Assembly: GCA_016186425.1 (NCBI GenBank)
Contig: JACPLR010000026.1
Coordinates: forward strand, 1 to 46,818
Direction of reading: 5' to 3'
Length of the DNA: 46,818 nt
From: Candidatus Pacearchaeota archaeon
GTDB lineage: Archaea; Nanobdellota; Nanobdellia; Pacearchaeales; GW2011-AR1
Position 1 is the stretch's first letter. The number at the start of each line of letters is the position of its first letter. Shown one piece after another: positions 26,284-35,012 of the stretch. The notes under the pieces were generated by a model. The model ran no database searches. It was not told the origin of the DNA and saw only the letters and a list, made by a program, of their open reading frames with translations. A program made the translations under genes and the position numbers.

Positions 26284-26468
26284 CCCCCTATAGCTTAGTG
26301 GTAGAGCGCTCGGCTGTAGCATATAAAAAGAACCTAGGTTCTTCTTATGACATCTCCTCTTGGAGATTAGCTAGTGCGGATATTCCATATGGATTAAAAT
26401 GAAGCACGATTAGCCGAATGTTTAATGCAGATCCCGAGAGATCCCCAGTTCAATTCTGGGTGGGGGGA
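26284..26468 (+). tRNA. tRNA-Tyr(GTA) with 113-nt intron
   Basis: Acceptor CCCCCTA (26284-26290) pairs with TGGGGGG (26461-26467), discriminator A73; C1-G72 is the archaeal Tyr identity pair. D arm 26293-26307; anticodon stem CTCGG (26309-26313)/CCGAG (26434-26438); anticodon GTA 26316-26318; T arm CCCAG-TTCAATT-CTGGG. The intron is 26320-26432. The bulge-helix-bulge has central helix CTGT/GCAG with bulges AGC and ATC. A run of T directly after the gene probably terminates transcription. Confidence 0.93.
26320..26432 (+). repeat. tRNA-Tyr intron carrying a family A repeat
   Basis: The 5' half of the intron (about 26321-26376) reads ATATAAAAAG with the perfect hairpin AAGAACC-TA-GGTTCTT (26328-26343), then CTTATGACATCTCC. 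This is the subtype seen at 23488 (AAGAACC-AA-GGTTCTT, CTATGCCATCTCC). A second hairpin, CTCC-TCTT-GGAG, follows. The 3' half contains AGCCGA, which could mispair with the 5' anticodon-stem strand. Confidence 0.75.
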
Positions 26469-26485
26469 TTTTTTTATTTTCAAAA

Positions 26486-26926
26486 ATGAACAAAGATAAA
26501 ATGGATGATATTAATATTATGCGAGAAATGAAAAGAGGAGACAAAGCCATAAAAAAAGAAATAAGGGCAACAAAACTTTATTCTACAAAAGTTGGAGATA
26601 GAACTTTAACACCTGCACAGAAAAGAAATGATAAAAAAGGAGCAGGTTATAGGTGTGCGAGATGTAAGAGGAAATTCAGTTTTGAAGAGGCTCAAGATTA
26701 TTTGCAGGTTCACCATAAAAAATCAGTTGCAAGCCATAAGGATAAATTCCTAGGAGTTGATATACCTATAGTGACATTCGGAAAAAAGCATATCCCAAAG
26801 TATGGCAGACGAAAAAGTAATCGTGAAGTTTTGTGTATTAAATGTCATAAGTTCATAGAAAAGAAAAGACATAAAAGAAAAGCCGCCCAAAGAAAGAAGC
26901 AAAAAGCTTGGTGGAATACTCTCTAA
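26486..26926 (+). CDS. HNH endonuclease-like protein (146 aa)
   Basis: The core CARCKRKFSFEEAQDYLQVHHKKSV ... REVLCIKCHKFIEKKRH gives the HNH layout: a CxxC zinc knuckle (about 56-59), the catalytic-type HHKKSVASHKDKF (about 76-88) and the closing CIKCH (about 120-124). Both termini are strongly basic, fitting DNA binding. It starts 18 bp after tRNA-Tyr and is followed 4 bp later by an unknown gene. Roles as homing-type, restriction or repair nuclease cannot be separated. Confidence 0.8.
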   Translation: MNKDKMDDINIMREMKRGDKAIKKEIRATKLYSTKVGDRTLTPAQKRNDKKGAGYRCARCKRKFSFEEAQDYLQVHHKKSVASHKDKFLGVDIPIVTFGKKHIPKYGRRKSNREVLCIKCHKFIEKKRHKRKAAQRKKQKAWWNTL

Positions 26927-26929
26927 AAC

Positions 26930-27517
26930 ATGAAATCAAAAGATCAACTACATCGTTTTAAATACCAGATAGAAGAAGGAGGTAGGATCAAAAAAGGAGT
27001 TTATTATGTTAATACTTCAGAGATAAATAGATTTGTTTCTTCTAATAAAAAGGTTATAGATGATGCAATTAAAAGTCGCAAGATTAATAAAACAAAGGGA
27101 TTATTGGTTCAGGAACTTATTATTCCCTTATGGAAAGATAAAGTAGTCTATATTGCTATTCAAGGGAAGAGGAATAATACTATATCTGAAATAAAGGACA
27201 TAATAACTATGAATTTACTCCAATATTATTCAGAACTAGAATTTAGAAAAATAAAGAAAGTGGATTATAAAAAAGATTGGTTGAAGTTTTTTAATGATCA
27301 TTCTACTAAAAGTCTTTTTTCTTCTAAACGTAGAATAAATTTTAATGGTGAAAATTTAACAAAAGAAAAATTTATTAAACAATTATTAGAAGAATACGAT
27401 AGCCGAGATTATGAATCTTCTAACACTTCACAATTAAGTGGCAAAACTAATATTGAAGTGTTTAATGAATACTTATATATTGGGACTAATAAAAATAAAA
27501 TGAAACTACCTAAATAA
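26930..27517 (+). CDS. hypothetical protein linked to HNH gene (195 aa)
   Basis: Lys-rich soluble protein (MKSKDQLHRFKYQIEEGGRIKKGVYYVNTSEINRF). No motif is recognised. It begins 3 bp after the HNH stop and is probably co-translated, so the two may form a functional pair. AT content is higher than in neighbouring housekeeping genes, consistent with an accessory insertion beside the tRNA. Confidence 0.6.
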   Translation: MKSKDQLHRFKYQIEEGGRIKKGVYYVNTSEINRFVSSNKKVIDDAIKSRKINKTKGLLVQELIIPLWKDKVVYIAIQGKRNNTISEIKDIITMNLLQYYSELEFRKIKKVDYKKDWLKFFNDHSTKSLFSSKRRINFNGENLTKEKFIKQLLEEYDSRDYESSNTSQLSGKTNIEVFNEYLYIGTNKNKMKLPK

Positions 27518-27563
27518 ATAATTTGGATATAATACATACACTAATATTTATATAAATAATTTC

Positions 27564-28235
27564 TCAAAGCAGTTTATTTTCCCCTCTTGGATCATCGTAC
27601 TCAAGAATCTTAGCCGCTTTTATTTCAATTGGATCAGCTTTTCTCAGATTTTTTATCTGAGATCTACTTAAGATATTATTATGCGGCAGCTTGCACAAAT
27701 AATCATTAATATACCAAAGCTCTTCATCAGAAGCCATCCAGTTAGAAGTATCAAACATTTTTAGATTAACAGGATTTGAGTATTTTCTTAGTGTTTTTTT
27801 TCCGTCTGCAAAAAGAAAATACTCGTGAAAATAAGACATTGCAAGTTCTCTTAGGCTTTTGTATACTGGTTCTCTGTATCTTAATATAGAATGATTTGTT
27901 TTGCTTATCGCCCCCCAGTAGCCTTTTTTATTGTAAACAGCAATAACATGATCTTCATCTCCATGCGCTGCCTCGAAGCTCATAACTAAGGGCGGATAAC
28001 CATGGAATCTTAACACAGCTGCAGCAAACATTGCAGCTTCCATGCAATGGGCTTTTCTTGTTCTTAACACTTTAATTGGAGACCTGCATGTTTCTTTTCC
28101 GTCTTCCTCAAAATTTATTTCTATTGAATCTAAAAAATCCTGAATTTTGCTTGGAGTATTAAGTTTTTTTAAAAGTTTTATTTCCTCTTTGCTAAATCCT
28201 GAAAATTCTTTTTTTGCTTTCATGCTGAATATCAT
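27564..28235 (-). CDS. transglutaminase-like superfamily protein (223 aa)
   Basis: Segment RTRKAHCMEAAMFAAAVLRFHGYPPLVMSFEAAHGDEDHVIAVYNKKGYWGAIS (about 59-112) carries the Cys of HCMEAA and the His of DHVIAVY, as in transglutaminase/papain-like folds. A third catalytic residue is less clear. The remaining C-terminal half is helical. No signal peptide is present. Bacterial and archaeal homologues of this type are mostly unassigned. The start may be M1 or the internal M5 (28223). Confidence 0.72.
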   Translation of the reverse strand: MIFSMKAKKEFSGFSKEEIKLLKKLNTPSKIQDFLDSIEINFEEDGKETCRSPIKVLRTRKAHCMEAAMFAAAVLRFHGYPPLVMSFEAAHGDEDHVIAVYNKKGYWGAISKTNHSILRYREPVYKSLRELAMSYFHEYFLFADGKKTLRKYSNPVNLKMFDTSNWMASDEELWYINDYLCKLPHNNILSRSQIKNLRKADPIEIKAAKILEYDDPRGENKLL

Positions 28236-28273
28236 GAGTAATCTAAGAAAATATTATTTATATATTTAATCTT

Positions 28274-28452
28274 TAATAAAGACAACCAAGGTTTTCTTTA
28301 TCAAACTTTCCTTTTAAGTGCCAAGGTTTTCTTTATCAAACATAAAAGACACCTGCGGTTTCTCTTATGACACTTCCCTTTAATAGCCAAGGTTCTCTTT
28401 ATGAACTCTCCTTTTAAGTGCCAAGGTTTTCTTTATCAAACTTTCCTTTTAT
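28274..28452 (+). repeat. family A array, about five units
   Basis: The longest array in the window. Units beginning CCAAGGTTTTC or CCAAGGTTCTC and ending CCTTTTAAGTG repeat with a spacing of about 34-35 nt. One unit of the TGCGG subtype (AAAAGACACC-TGC-GGTTTC, CTTATGACACTTCCC) is inserted in the middle. TAAAGACAACC leads the array. Units abut with no unique spacers. It occupies the spacer 28236-28557, upstream of the transglutaminase-like gene. Confidence 0.75.
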
Positions 28453-28557
28453 TGGGAAAAATTTAACCTAATTTGATATTTATTAAAGTGATATAATTGA
28501 TTTAAATTATACTTAGACACTTACTACCTATAAATTATGTAAGGATATAGCATGTTT

Positions 28558-28842
28558 TCAGAAGTTTATTTTACCATTTAATTTAGGTCTGAATAAAAAT
28601 ACTTTGTAAATATAATCTAATTTATCAATTGATAAATAAATAGTAGCATCCTCTGGAAACCATAAATGTGATTGTCCTATATATGGTATCGCATTAACTG
28701 GTAATGCAATAACTGAACAGGATTCTATTTCATATCCTAATTCCGCTCTGGCTTTTTCTAATATTTCTTCTTCATTATCATGGTAATCTTGTTCAGAGCT
28801 TATTGTGAATGATAGCCCTTTAAGTGTTTTTCTGCTGCTCAT
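28558..28842 (-). CDS. hypothetical protein (94 aa)
   Basis: The open frame extends to 28965, but the upstream part is Tyr/Asn-rich and lies over TATA-like sequence (GGTTTATAAGC, TTTTTATAAATG). The ATG at 28842 (MSSRKTLKGLSFTISSEQDYHDNEEEILEKARAELGYEIES) is preferred. Mixed alpha/beta with a beta-rich C-terminus; no family recognised. Confidence 0.5.
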   Translation of the reverse strand: MSSRKTLKGLSFTISSEQDYHDNEEEILEKARAELGYEIESCSVIALPVNAIPYIGQSHLWFPEDATIYLSIDKLDYIYKVFLFRPKLNGKINF

Positions 28843-29453
28843 TTTATAGCTATTTTTATAGTTCTGCGGTTTATAAGCATTTTTATAAATGGGTACTGTC
28901 AAGTTAAAGCGATATAGAAATAAATAATATTCGAAAATAAAATTACTTAAATTTAAGTTATTCATTATATTATGAATTAAGTAAATATATAGTCATAATT
29001 TCTGAAACTGAACACAATTATAATTTTTACATAATTAAGTTAATTTAGGTTATACATTAAAAAATAGGTTATGCCATGATAAGTTGGCAATATCTTATAA
29101 ATGATGATTTTTGAAAATATGCGGAACAGATTATTAAGTTAAGCAAGTTTAAATTTAGAATATCTGACACTTTCCCCCCAATAAATTACTCAAAGGTATG
29201 AAAATATTTCAAAATTTTACTTTTTTATTCTTCCTAATACCCAATAGTCTTGCTGTGGGGATAAAACCATAACCTGTAATAATATAAAATAATAGAAACT
29301 AGTTTAGCTATAAATTAAAAGTTAATGAATGTAAATCAGGGTTAAATTTTTCACATGAAAAATTTCTTATGGTATGTTTTCAAATAGACATAATCAATTA
29401 AATATTGGGTTTATATAAATTTTGGATGCCCGGTCTTCTTAGCATGGGGAGGT
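28843..29453. other. gene-poor spacer (611 bp)
   Basis: AT-rich and without a convincing frame. It includes the promoter region for the 94-aa gene (TATA candidates about 28859-28890), a C7 run near 29173 and degenerate family B arms near 29040-29110. Confidence 0.4.
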
Positions 29454-30506
29454 TCACTTCTTCAAATGAACATCCATTTGAGGGAATGGTATTCTTATTC
29501 CGGCATCATTCAGGGAATTATAAATTTTTGTGTTCGCTTCATCTATGGAATTGTCCCTGTTTGCTAAAGAAGTCATATGTATATAAAAGTAAGCTTCAAA
29601 ATTAAGAGAAGAATCTCCCATTTTCATAAATCTTACAAATGGTTTTGGCGAGGCATATGCATTTTTAATTGTTGTTATTTCTTTTATAACAATTTTTTTA
29701 ACTTTTTCAATATCTGAACCATAGGCAACACTAAACGGTATTACAATGCGAGTTTTCGGCTCTGGGAGGGATATGTTTTCTATCCTGCTTTCGGCTAGCT
29801 TATTATTTGGCACAATTATTATTTCATCATTAGAAGTTATTATTTTTGTGCTTCTTAACCCTATTTTTTCAACTCTTCCTTCTGTTTTTTCATCAAGGTA
29901 AATTACATCTTCTTCTCTTATTGATTTGTCCAAGATTAAAGATATTCCAGCAATTATATTATTTAATGTTGGTTGCAATGCAAGAGCTACTGCAATACCT
30001 GCTATCCCTAATCCTGCCAGAATTGGAGTAACTTCTATTCCCCACAAGTTTAATATAAACACTATTGCCAGGACTATTAGTGATGTCTGAAGTATTCCGT
30101 GAATTATTGAAATTAAATTGTCATCAATTTTCGATTTTGTTTTTTGAGCAAGTTTTCTCCACCACCCAAAAATAAGAATATCAAGCAGAACGAATCCTAG
30201 ATATCCAATTAATATTATGACTAGGGAGTAAAGTGTTATTCTTAAAGTTGCTTCAAATCCGGGCCATTCCGAGGCTATTTCATATAAAGAGAACCGTATT
30301 ATTATCAAAAAAGCTATGATTATTAATGGTACTGCAAGCCGCTTAATTGGCGAATTGCTTAAGCTTCTTTTTCTAGAAACTAACTGAAATAATTTTGAGA
30401 AAATAAAAACAATCAATGTGAGAGCGATTAACAAAACAAAAGCAATTATGGCTGCCCTTAAATACGGATTAGTTACATACTGATCTAGATACTGGTTTAA
30501 AACCAT
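29454..30506 (-). CDS. MscS-family mechanosensitive channel
   Basis: Small-conductance channel that opens under membrane tension to release solutes. Several transmembrane helices occupy the first 190 residues. The pore helix and start of the beta domain read GLGIAGIAVALALQPTLNNIIAGISLILDKSIREEDVIYLD, with Gly/Ala packing typical of TM3; a cytoplasmic alpha/beta domain follows (VIPFSVAYGSDIEKVKKIV). The frame is open to 30545, but the ATG at 30506 (MVLNQYLDQYV) has AGAGGAAA 8-10 nt upstream and is preferred. Confidence 0.9.
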   Translation of the reverse strand: MVLNQYLDQYVTNPYLRAAIIAFVLLIALTLIVFIFSKLFQLVSRKRSLSNSPIKRLAVPLIIIAFLIIIRFSLYEIASEWPGFEATLRITLYSLVIILIGYLGFVLLDILIFGWWRKLAQKTKSKIDDNLISIIHGILQTSLIVLAIVFILNLWGIEVTPILAGLGIAGIAVALALQPTLNNIIAGISLILDKSIREEDVIYLDEKTEGRVEKIGLRSTKIITSNDEIIIVPNNKLAESRIENISLPEPKTRIVIPFSVAYGSDIEKVKKIVIKEITTIKNAYASPKPFVRFMKMGDSSLNFEAYFYIHMTSLANRDNSIDEANTKIYNSLNDAGIRIPFPQMDVHLKK

Positions 30507-30657
30507 GAAATTTTCCTCTTTTTTATTTAATATTAGCAATTTCAATGTTTTAAACCTTTTTCTTTTGTATTTTTATTACTGCAAATATTATCTTTGAGAA
30601 TAAAAACATTTAAAAACATCATATATCTTAGAAAATAGATTAAAATAAAGAGGATAG

Positions 30658-30786
30658 ATGGTAAGGAAACATTCTGAAGATAGCGATATAGGCATAGATA
30701 ATAAGTTTGTTGATGAGATTTACACAGATGAAGAGGTTGATGACTTTACTAAACTTGATGAAGATTTGGATGCCGATTTAATTTAA
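30658..30786 (+). CDS. small acidic protein (42 aa)
   Basis: MVRKHSEDSDIGIDNKFVDE followed by more Asp/Glu-rich sequence ending DADLI. AAGAGGATAG lies just before the ATG as a ribosome binding site. No hydrophobic segment. It has its own T-rich terminator directly after. Function unknown. Confidence 0.5.
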   Translation: MVRKHSEDSDIGIDNKFVDEIYTDEEVDDFTKLDEDLDADLI

Positions 30787-30818
30787 TTTTTTCTTTTTCT
30801 CTTTTTATTTTTTTGTAC
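30787..30818 (+). terminator. T-rich archaeal terminator
   Basis: Repeated T tracts (TTTTTTCTTTTTCTC, TTTTTATTTTTTTG) directly follow the stop of the 42-aa gene, the pattern expected for factor-independent archaeal termination. Confidence 0.5.
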
Positions 30819-30879
30819 AAAGACTGATTATAATTTATTGCGTTTTGATTGTTAATTGATAAAATACATATGACTTATA

Positions 30880-30955
30880 GATTAAAATTAAGCAGAGGTA
30901 TAACATGATTTCAGACCAATTTTGAAAATAATGCAATAACTTTCCCTTATTCTTA
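30880..30955 (+). repeat. family B repeat
   Basis: Left arm GATTAAAATTAAGCAGAGGT with ATAACATGATTTCA, centre GACCAAT, right arm TTTTGAAAATAATGCAATAA with CTTTCCCTTATTC. The right-arm 20-mer is identical to the copy at 26159. Confidence 0.6.
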
Positions 30956-31047
30956 AGCTTGAAATATTAATCTTTATAGTTTAAGTATCTTAACTATTGT
31001 CTATTTTATATGCTAATATATTTAAAGACACTTTTTTTACATTTATT

Positions 31048-32223
31048 ATGTTAATTGGAATTGTCGGCAGGCCTAATTGCGGAAAAAGCACTTTTTTCAA
31101 AGCAGCGACCATGTCTGATGTGCTTATAGCAAATTATCCTTTTGCAACTATAAAGCCGAATCATGCCATGGCTTATGTTAAAATAAAAGATTTAGCAGCT
31201 GATTTTGGCAAGGTTTCCAATCCGAGAGAAGGTTATATAAAACATGGCTGGAGATTTGTGCCTTTTGATTTATTAGACGTTGCAGGCCTTGTTGCTGGAG
31301 CAAGCGAAGGAAAGGGATTAGGAAATGAATTTTTAAATGATTTGGCTGGAGCTGATGCATTTATTCATGTTGTTGATCTAAGTGGAGAAACAAATGGAGA
31401 GGGAAAACCAACTAGCAATTATTATCCGGGAGAGGATATTAAGATTATTGAGAATGAGCTGGATTTATGGTATGCGGGAATATTGAAAAAAGTCTGGAGA
31501 ACTTTTTCAAGAAGTGTAGAAGTGCAGAAAACAAATTTTGCAGATGCAATATTCAAGCAGTTTTCAGGGTTAAAGGTTAGCGCAGATGATGTCAAGCATG
31601 TTATTCTTAAATATAAATTTAATGTTGATAAGCCAAGCAGCTGGAGCGAAGATGAAATATTAAAATTTTCCCAGGCATTGAGAAAAGAAACGAAAAAAAT
31701 GATAATTGCAGCTAATAAACTTGATAGGCCAAAAGCAAAAGAAAATTTACAAAAAATAAAGAAAGAATTTGATTATCCAATTATTCCTTGCTTTGCAGAA
31801 GGTGAATTGAGCTTGAGAAGCGCTGACAAAGCTGGATTAATTGATTATATTCCCGGAGATAATAAATTTGAAGTAAAGAAAACACTTAATGATAAACAGA
31901 AAGAGGCTTTAAATGAGATTAAGGAAGTTATGGAAGAGTATGGAAGTACTGGAGTGCAAGAAGTTTTGAATAAAGTTATTTTTGATATTTTGGAATATAT
32001 TGCAATATTTCCTGCTGGAGATAAATTAGCAGACAGCAAGGGAAATATACTTCCAGATTGTTTTTTAATGCCTCCTAATTCTACAGCTCTTGATTTTGCT
32101 TACAGGCTTCATAGTGATATTGGAAAGAATTTTGTTAAGGCAATTCATATTAAAACAAAGCAAGCTGTTGGCAAGGATTACAAGCTGAAGCATCTTGATG
32201 GTCTGGAGATAATGACGAAATAA
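31048..32223 (+). CDS. YchF/Ygr210-type GTPase with TGS domain
   Basis: Archaeal/eukaryotic branch of the Obg-YchF GTPases, thought to act on ribosomes. P-loop GRPNCGKST (about residues 6-14), NYPFATIKPN switch region, G3 DVAGLVAGASEGKGLGNEFL, G4-type AANKLD, and a C-terminal TGS domain (FAYRLHSDIGKNFVKAIHIKTKQAVGKDYKLKHLDGLEIM). An upstream in-frame ATG exists at 30997, but the sequence between is not conserved GTPase and overlaps the promoter. MLIGIVGR at 31048 is the natural start. Confidence 0.92.
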   Translation: MLIGIVGRPNCGKSTFFKAATMSDVLIANYPFATIKPNHAMAYVKIKDLAADFGKVSNPREGYIKHGWRFVPFDLLDVAGLVAGASEGKGLGNEFLNDLAGADAFIHVVDLSGETNGEGKPTSNYYPGEDIKIIENELDLWYAGILKKVWRTFSRSVEVQKTNFADAIFKQFSGLKVSADDVKHVILKYKFNVDKPSSWSEDEILKFSQALRKETKKMIIAANKLDRPKAKENLQKIKKEFDYPIIPCFAEGELSLRSADKAGLIDYIPGDNKFEVKKTLNDKQKEALNEIKEVMEEYGSTGVQEVLNKVIFDILEYIAIFPAGDKLADSKGNILPDCFLMPPNSTALDFAYRLHSDIGKNFVKAIHIKTKQAVGKDYKLKHLDGLEIMTK

Positions 32224-32234
32224 GAACAATTAAA

Positions 32235-34040
32235 ATGAAAAAAGAAAGCAAAAATCCCAATTGCTCTGAATGGAATCTTGGACTTATAATTAGCGAGCGA
32301 GATATTGAAGAAAATAGGAGAATAATTGAAGAAAGACATGATAAATTCGCTAAAAAATGGCAGAAAAATAGAGATTATTTGATTAATCCTGAGGCATTGA
32401 AAGAAGCTTTGGATGATTATGAGGAACTGCAGAGATTTTATACTAGTGGAAGCGGAGAACATTATTATTTCTTGCTTAAATCATATCTAGAAATGGATAA
32501 TCCTAGCATAAAATCAAGATTTAACCAATCATTGGATTTTGTCAATAAATTAAATGATAAAATAAGGTTTTTTACATTATCTTTATCTAAAATTACCAAA
32601 GAAAATCAGAAAATATTTTTGCAGAGTTCGATGCTTAATAAATATAAACATTTCTTAGAAAAGCTTTTTTTAAAAGGAGAATATATGCTCAGCGAAAATG
32701 AAGAAAAAATTCTTGCATTAAAGGAAAAAGTAGCATATGATAACTGGGAAAAGTTGACACAGGAATTGCTTAATACTTCTGAAGATGAGATAATTGACTC
32801 TACAGGTAAGAAATTAATAAAGAACTTTAATGAGATCCGAGACATGCTTTTAACTAAAGATAATGATATAAGAAAAAAAGCGTCTGAAGTTTTTGACAAA
32901 ATTGTAAGAAGCAAGTTAGAAATTGCTGAAATAGAACTTAATTCCCTGCTTGAAAATAAGAAGATTGATGATGAATTAAGAAAAATGCCTAGACCTGATT
33001 TTTCCAGGCATTTAAGTGATGATATCAGTTCAGAAACAATTGATATTCTTGTTAAATCTGTGTCTAGCAGATTTGACGTTTCTAATAGATATTATAATTT
33101 AAAGCTAAAATTACTGAGATTGCCAAGATTTTATTATAGTGATAGAAATATTGAATATTTAGACTCTAATAAAAACTATTCTTATGAAGAATCTGTTAAA
33201 ATTGTTAGAAGCTGTTTTGAAAATCTTGATAGTGAATTTTTAGACATATTTGATCAATTTATTAAAGAGGGACAGATTGATGTCTTTCCTAAAAAAGGTA
33301 AGAGGGGAGGGGCTTTCTGCTTTCATTATTTAATTTCACATCCGACTTACATTTTATTAAATCATAACAATACTCTAAGCAATGTGTTAACTCTTGCACA
33401 TGAACTGGGACATGGAATCAATAATGAATTTATGAAGAAAAAACAAAATTCTTTAAATTTTGATACTATAAAGTCTACAGCAGAGGTTGCGAGCACTTTT
33501 ATGGAAGATTTTGTGTTACAATCTCTTTTAAAAAAGGCAGATGATGAATTTAAATTAGGCCTGATGATGGCTAAACTTCAAGATGATATTCAGACTATAT
33601 TCAGGCAAGTTGCTTGTTATATGTTTGAACAGGAGATTCATGCTAAGTTTAGAGAAAAAGGTTATCTTTCAAAAGAAGAGATTGGAAAAATTTTTAGTAA
33701 GTATATGTTAAACTATCTTGGAGATACTTTTCAAGAAGATGACTCTATGACTCTTGGTTGGGTGCATTGGCCCCATATAAGGGATTTTTTCTATAATTAT
33801 TCTTATGCTTCCGGGCTTTTAATTTCTAAATTTATGCAGGCAAGAGTTAAGGAGGATAAATCTTTTATAGATAATGTTAAGGAGTTTTTATCAACTGGAA
33901 CTTCAGATTCTCCGAGAAATATTTTTTTGAAAATGGGTATGGATATTTCTAAAGAAGAATTCTGGCTTAATGGTATCAAGGAAATAGAATTTCTCCTTGA
34001 TGAAACTGAAAAACTTGCTAAAAAGCTTGGGAAGATATGA
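32235..34040 (+). CDS. M3-family oligoendopeptidase (PepF-like)
   Basis: Zinc metallopeptidase that cleaves short peptides in the cytoplasm. The zinc motif HELGH is at residues 389-393 (LAHELGHGINNEF), with the downstream Glu in STAEVASTFMEDF. The C-terminal block FQEDDSMTLGWVHWPHIRDFFYNYSYASGLL contains the Tyr/His substrate-binding region of M3 enzymes. 601 residues is a normal length. It follows the GTPase by 11 bp and overlaps the DUF167 gene by 4 bp, so these form one operon. Confidence 0.92.
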   Translation: MKKESKNPNCSEWNLGLIISERDIEENRRIIEERHDKFAKKWQKNRDYLINPEALKEALDDYEELQRFYTSGSGEHYYFLLKSYLEMDNPSIKSRFNQSLDFVNKLNDKIRFFTLSLSKITKENQKIFLQSSMLNKYKHFLEKLFLKGEYMLSENEEKILALKEKVAYDNWEKLTQELLNTSEDEIIDSTGKKLIKNFNEIRDMLLTKDNDIRKKASEVFDKIVRSKLEIAEIELNSLLENKKIDDELRKMPRPDFSRHLSDDISSETIDILVKSVSSRFDVSNRYYNLKLKLLRLPRFYYSDRNIEYLDSNKNYSYEESVKIVRSCFENLDSEFLDIFDQFIKEGQIDVFPKKGKRGGAFCFHYLISHPTYILLNHNNTLSNVLTLAHELGHGINNEFMKKKQNSLNFDTIKSTAEVASTFMEDFVLQSLLKKADDEFKLGLMMAKLQDDIQTIFRQVACYMFEQEIHAKFREKGYLSKEEIGKIFSKYMLNYLGDTFQEDDSMTLGWVHWPHIRDFFYNYSYASGLLISKFMQARVKEDKSFIDNVKEFLSTGTSDSPRNIFLKMGMDISKEEFWLNGIKEIEFLLDETEKLAKKLGKI

Positions 34041-34267
34041 AAATGATAATCTCTGTAAAAGCAAAACCAAAAAGTGGCAGAAGCGAAATAGTTGAGATTG
34101 TTAAAGATAAAGAGTATATTGCTTATCTTAAAGCTGAAGCAGAGAATAATAATGCAAATATTGAGATGATTAATCTACTATCAAAATACTTTAATACTCC
34201 ACATTTCAATATTAAGGTAAAGAGAGGAAAAACCTCAAGAAATAAGGTTGTTGAGATAAAAGTTTAA
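34037..34267 (+). CDS. DUF167 / YggU-like protein (76 aa)
   Basis: MIISVKAKPKSGRSEIVEI ... AYLKAEAENNNANIEMINLLSKYF ... IKVKRGKTSRNKVVEI matches the YggU/DUF167 fold. Function is unknown. It overlaps the peptidase stop by 4 bp (ATGA). A second copy lies at 34740. Confidence 0.8.
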   Translation: MKMIISVKAKPKSGRSEIVEIVKDKEYIAYLKAEAENNNANIEMINLLSKYFNTPHFNIKVKRGKTSRNKVVEIKV

Positions 34268-34291
34268 ATAATGTTTATTCTTAACTAATAT

Positions 34292-34471
34292 ATGAAAATG
34301 AGATCAAAGACAACAAAGAATCTATTGTCTGTTTTCGGAGTTATTTCTTTAGTTATTGCTGTTACAACCGCTATTCCTTCATTTATAAATAATTCTTATA
34401 TAGGGTTAGGAATCAGCATGATTTTTGTTATTTTGGGAGCTGTTTTTTTATCAATAGCTTATGGCGATTAA
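34292..34471 (+). CDS. small two-helix membrane protein (59 aa)
   Basis: MKMRSKTTKNLLSVFGVISL with a first hydrophobic helix (about 11-31) and a second (about 36-57). It is basic at the N-terminus and ends AYGD. It lies 24 bp after the first DUF167 gene and 1 bp before the next membrane protein, so it is within the operon. Family unrecognised. Confidence 0.55.
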   Translation: MKMRSKTTKNLLSVFGVISLVIAVTTAIPSFINNSYIGLGISMIFVILGAVFLSIAYGD

Positions 34472-34472
34472 T

Positions 34473-34739
34473 ATGAACTTAAAGGTTCATTTACTGGAGT
34501 TACATTTTCATAAATATTTACAATATAAAATTTTGACTATTACTATTTTATTTGCATATATTATTGCGATATTAATTCCTTTTTTAACAGGACAATTAAG
34601 CTTGAGTAATTTTAATTCTATGTTTTTAGTAGCAGTTATATCTTCAATCTTTTTTAGTATAGTAGCAATACTTATTAATGATTTTAACTATCACTTAAAG
34701 AGGATTCCAGAAGAATTGATATTGTTGGATAAAAAATAA
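34473..34739 (+). CDS. small two-helix membrane protein (88 aa)
   Basis: Two transmembrane helices (YKILTITILFAYIIAILIPF and FLVAVISSIFFSIVAILI) and a charged C-terminus. An in-frame ATG at 34461 would overlap the upstream gene by 11 bp; the ATG at 34473, directly after the preceding stop, is more natural. No known family. Confidence 0.55.
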   Translation: MNLKVHLLELHFHKYLQYKILTITILFAYIIAILIPFLTGQLSLSNFNSMFLVAVISSIFFSIVAILINDFNYHLKRIPEELILLDKK

Positions 34740-34961
34740 ATGAACAGAAAAATAACTATTAAAGTTAAGCCCGGAAGCTTGAAAAGAAGCATAGAAACAT
34801 TTGGATCAGACAGATATTTAATAAAAACAACTGAAACTGACAATGCTAAAGTTAATGAGGATATTCTTTTTATGCTTTCAAAATATACCGGAACTCCTCA
34901 GCATAGGCTTAGGATAATTGCCGGTATTAATAGTGATGATAAGATAATAACGATTGAGTAA
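34740..34961 (+). CDS. second DUF167-like protein (73 aa)
   Basis: ITIKVKPGSLKRSIETFGSDRYLIKTTETDNAKVNEDILFMLSKYTGTPQHRLRIIAG has the DUF167 pattern of a KVKPGS strand, a helix (LFMLSKY) and a terminal RIIAG strand. It begins directly after the stop of the membrane protein gene. Divergent from the copy at 34037, so an old duplication or separate origin. Confidence 0.75.
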   Translation: MNRKITIKVKPGSLKRSIETFGSDRYLIKTTETDNAKVNEDILFMLSKYTGTPQHRLRIIAGINSDDKIITIE

Positions 34962-34969
34962 TGTAGATT

Positions 34970-35012
34970 AAATAAAAACCTCCTGCGGGTTTTTATGAAT
35001 CCAGCAACCTTC
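34970..35012 (+). repeat. family A repeat, GCGGG subtype
   Basis: TAAATAAAAACCTCCTGCGGGTTTTTATGAATCC in outline: AAAACC-TCCTGC-GGGTTTT, then ATGAATCCAGCAACC. It sits 10 bp after the second DUF167 gene and could also act as its 3' hairpin. The remaining spacer to 35234 is AT-rich with no feature. Confidence 0.6.

Noticed and set aside
26320-26432. Self-splicing intron in tRNA-Tyr
   Set aside because: The 113-nt length, position 37/38 and bulge-helix-bulge pairing fit an archaeal endonuclease-spliced intron; no group I or II core elements are present.
28274-28452. Possible CRISPR array
   Set aside because: The 34-35 nt units abut directly without unique spacers, their sequence varies between units, single copies occur widely, and no cas gene is near.
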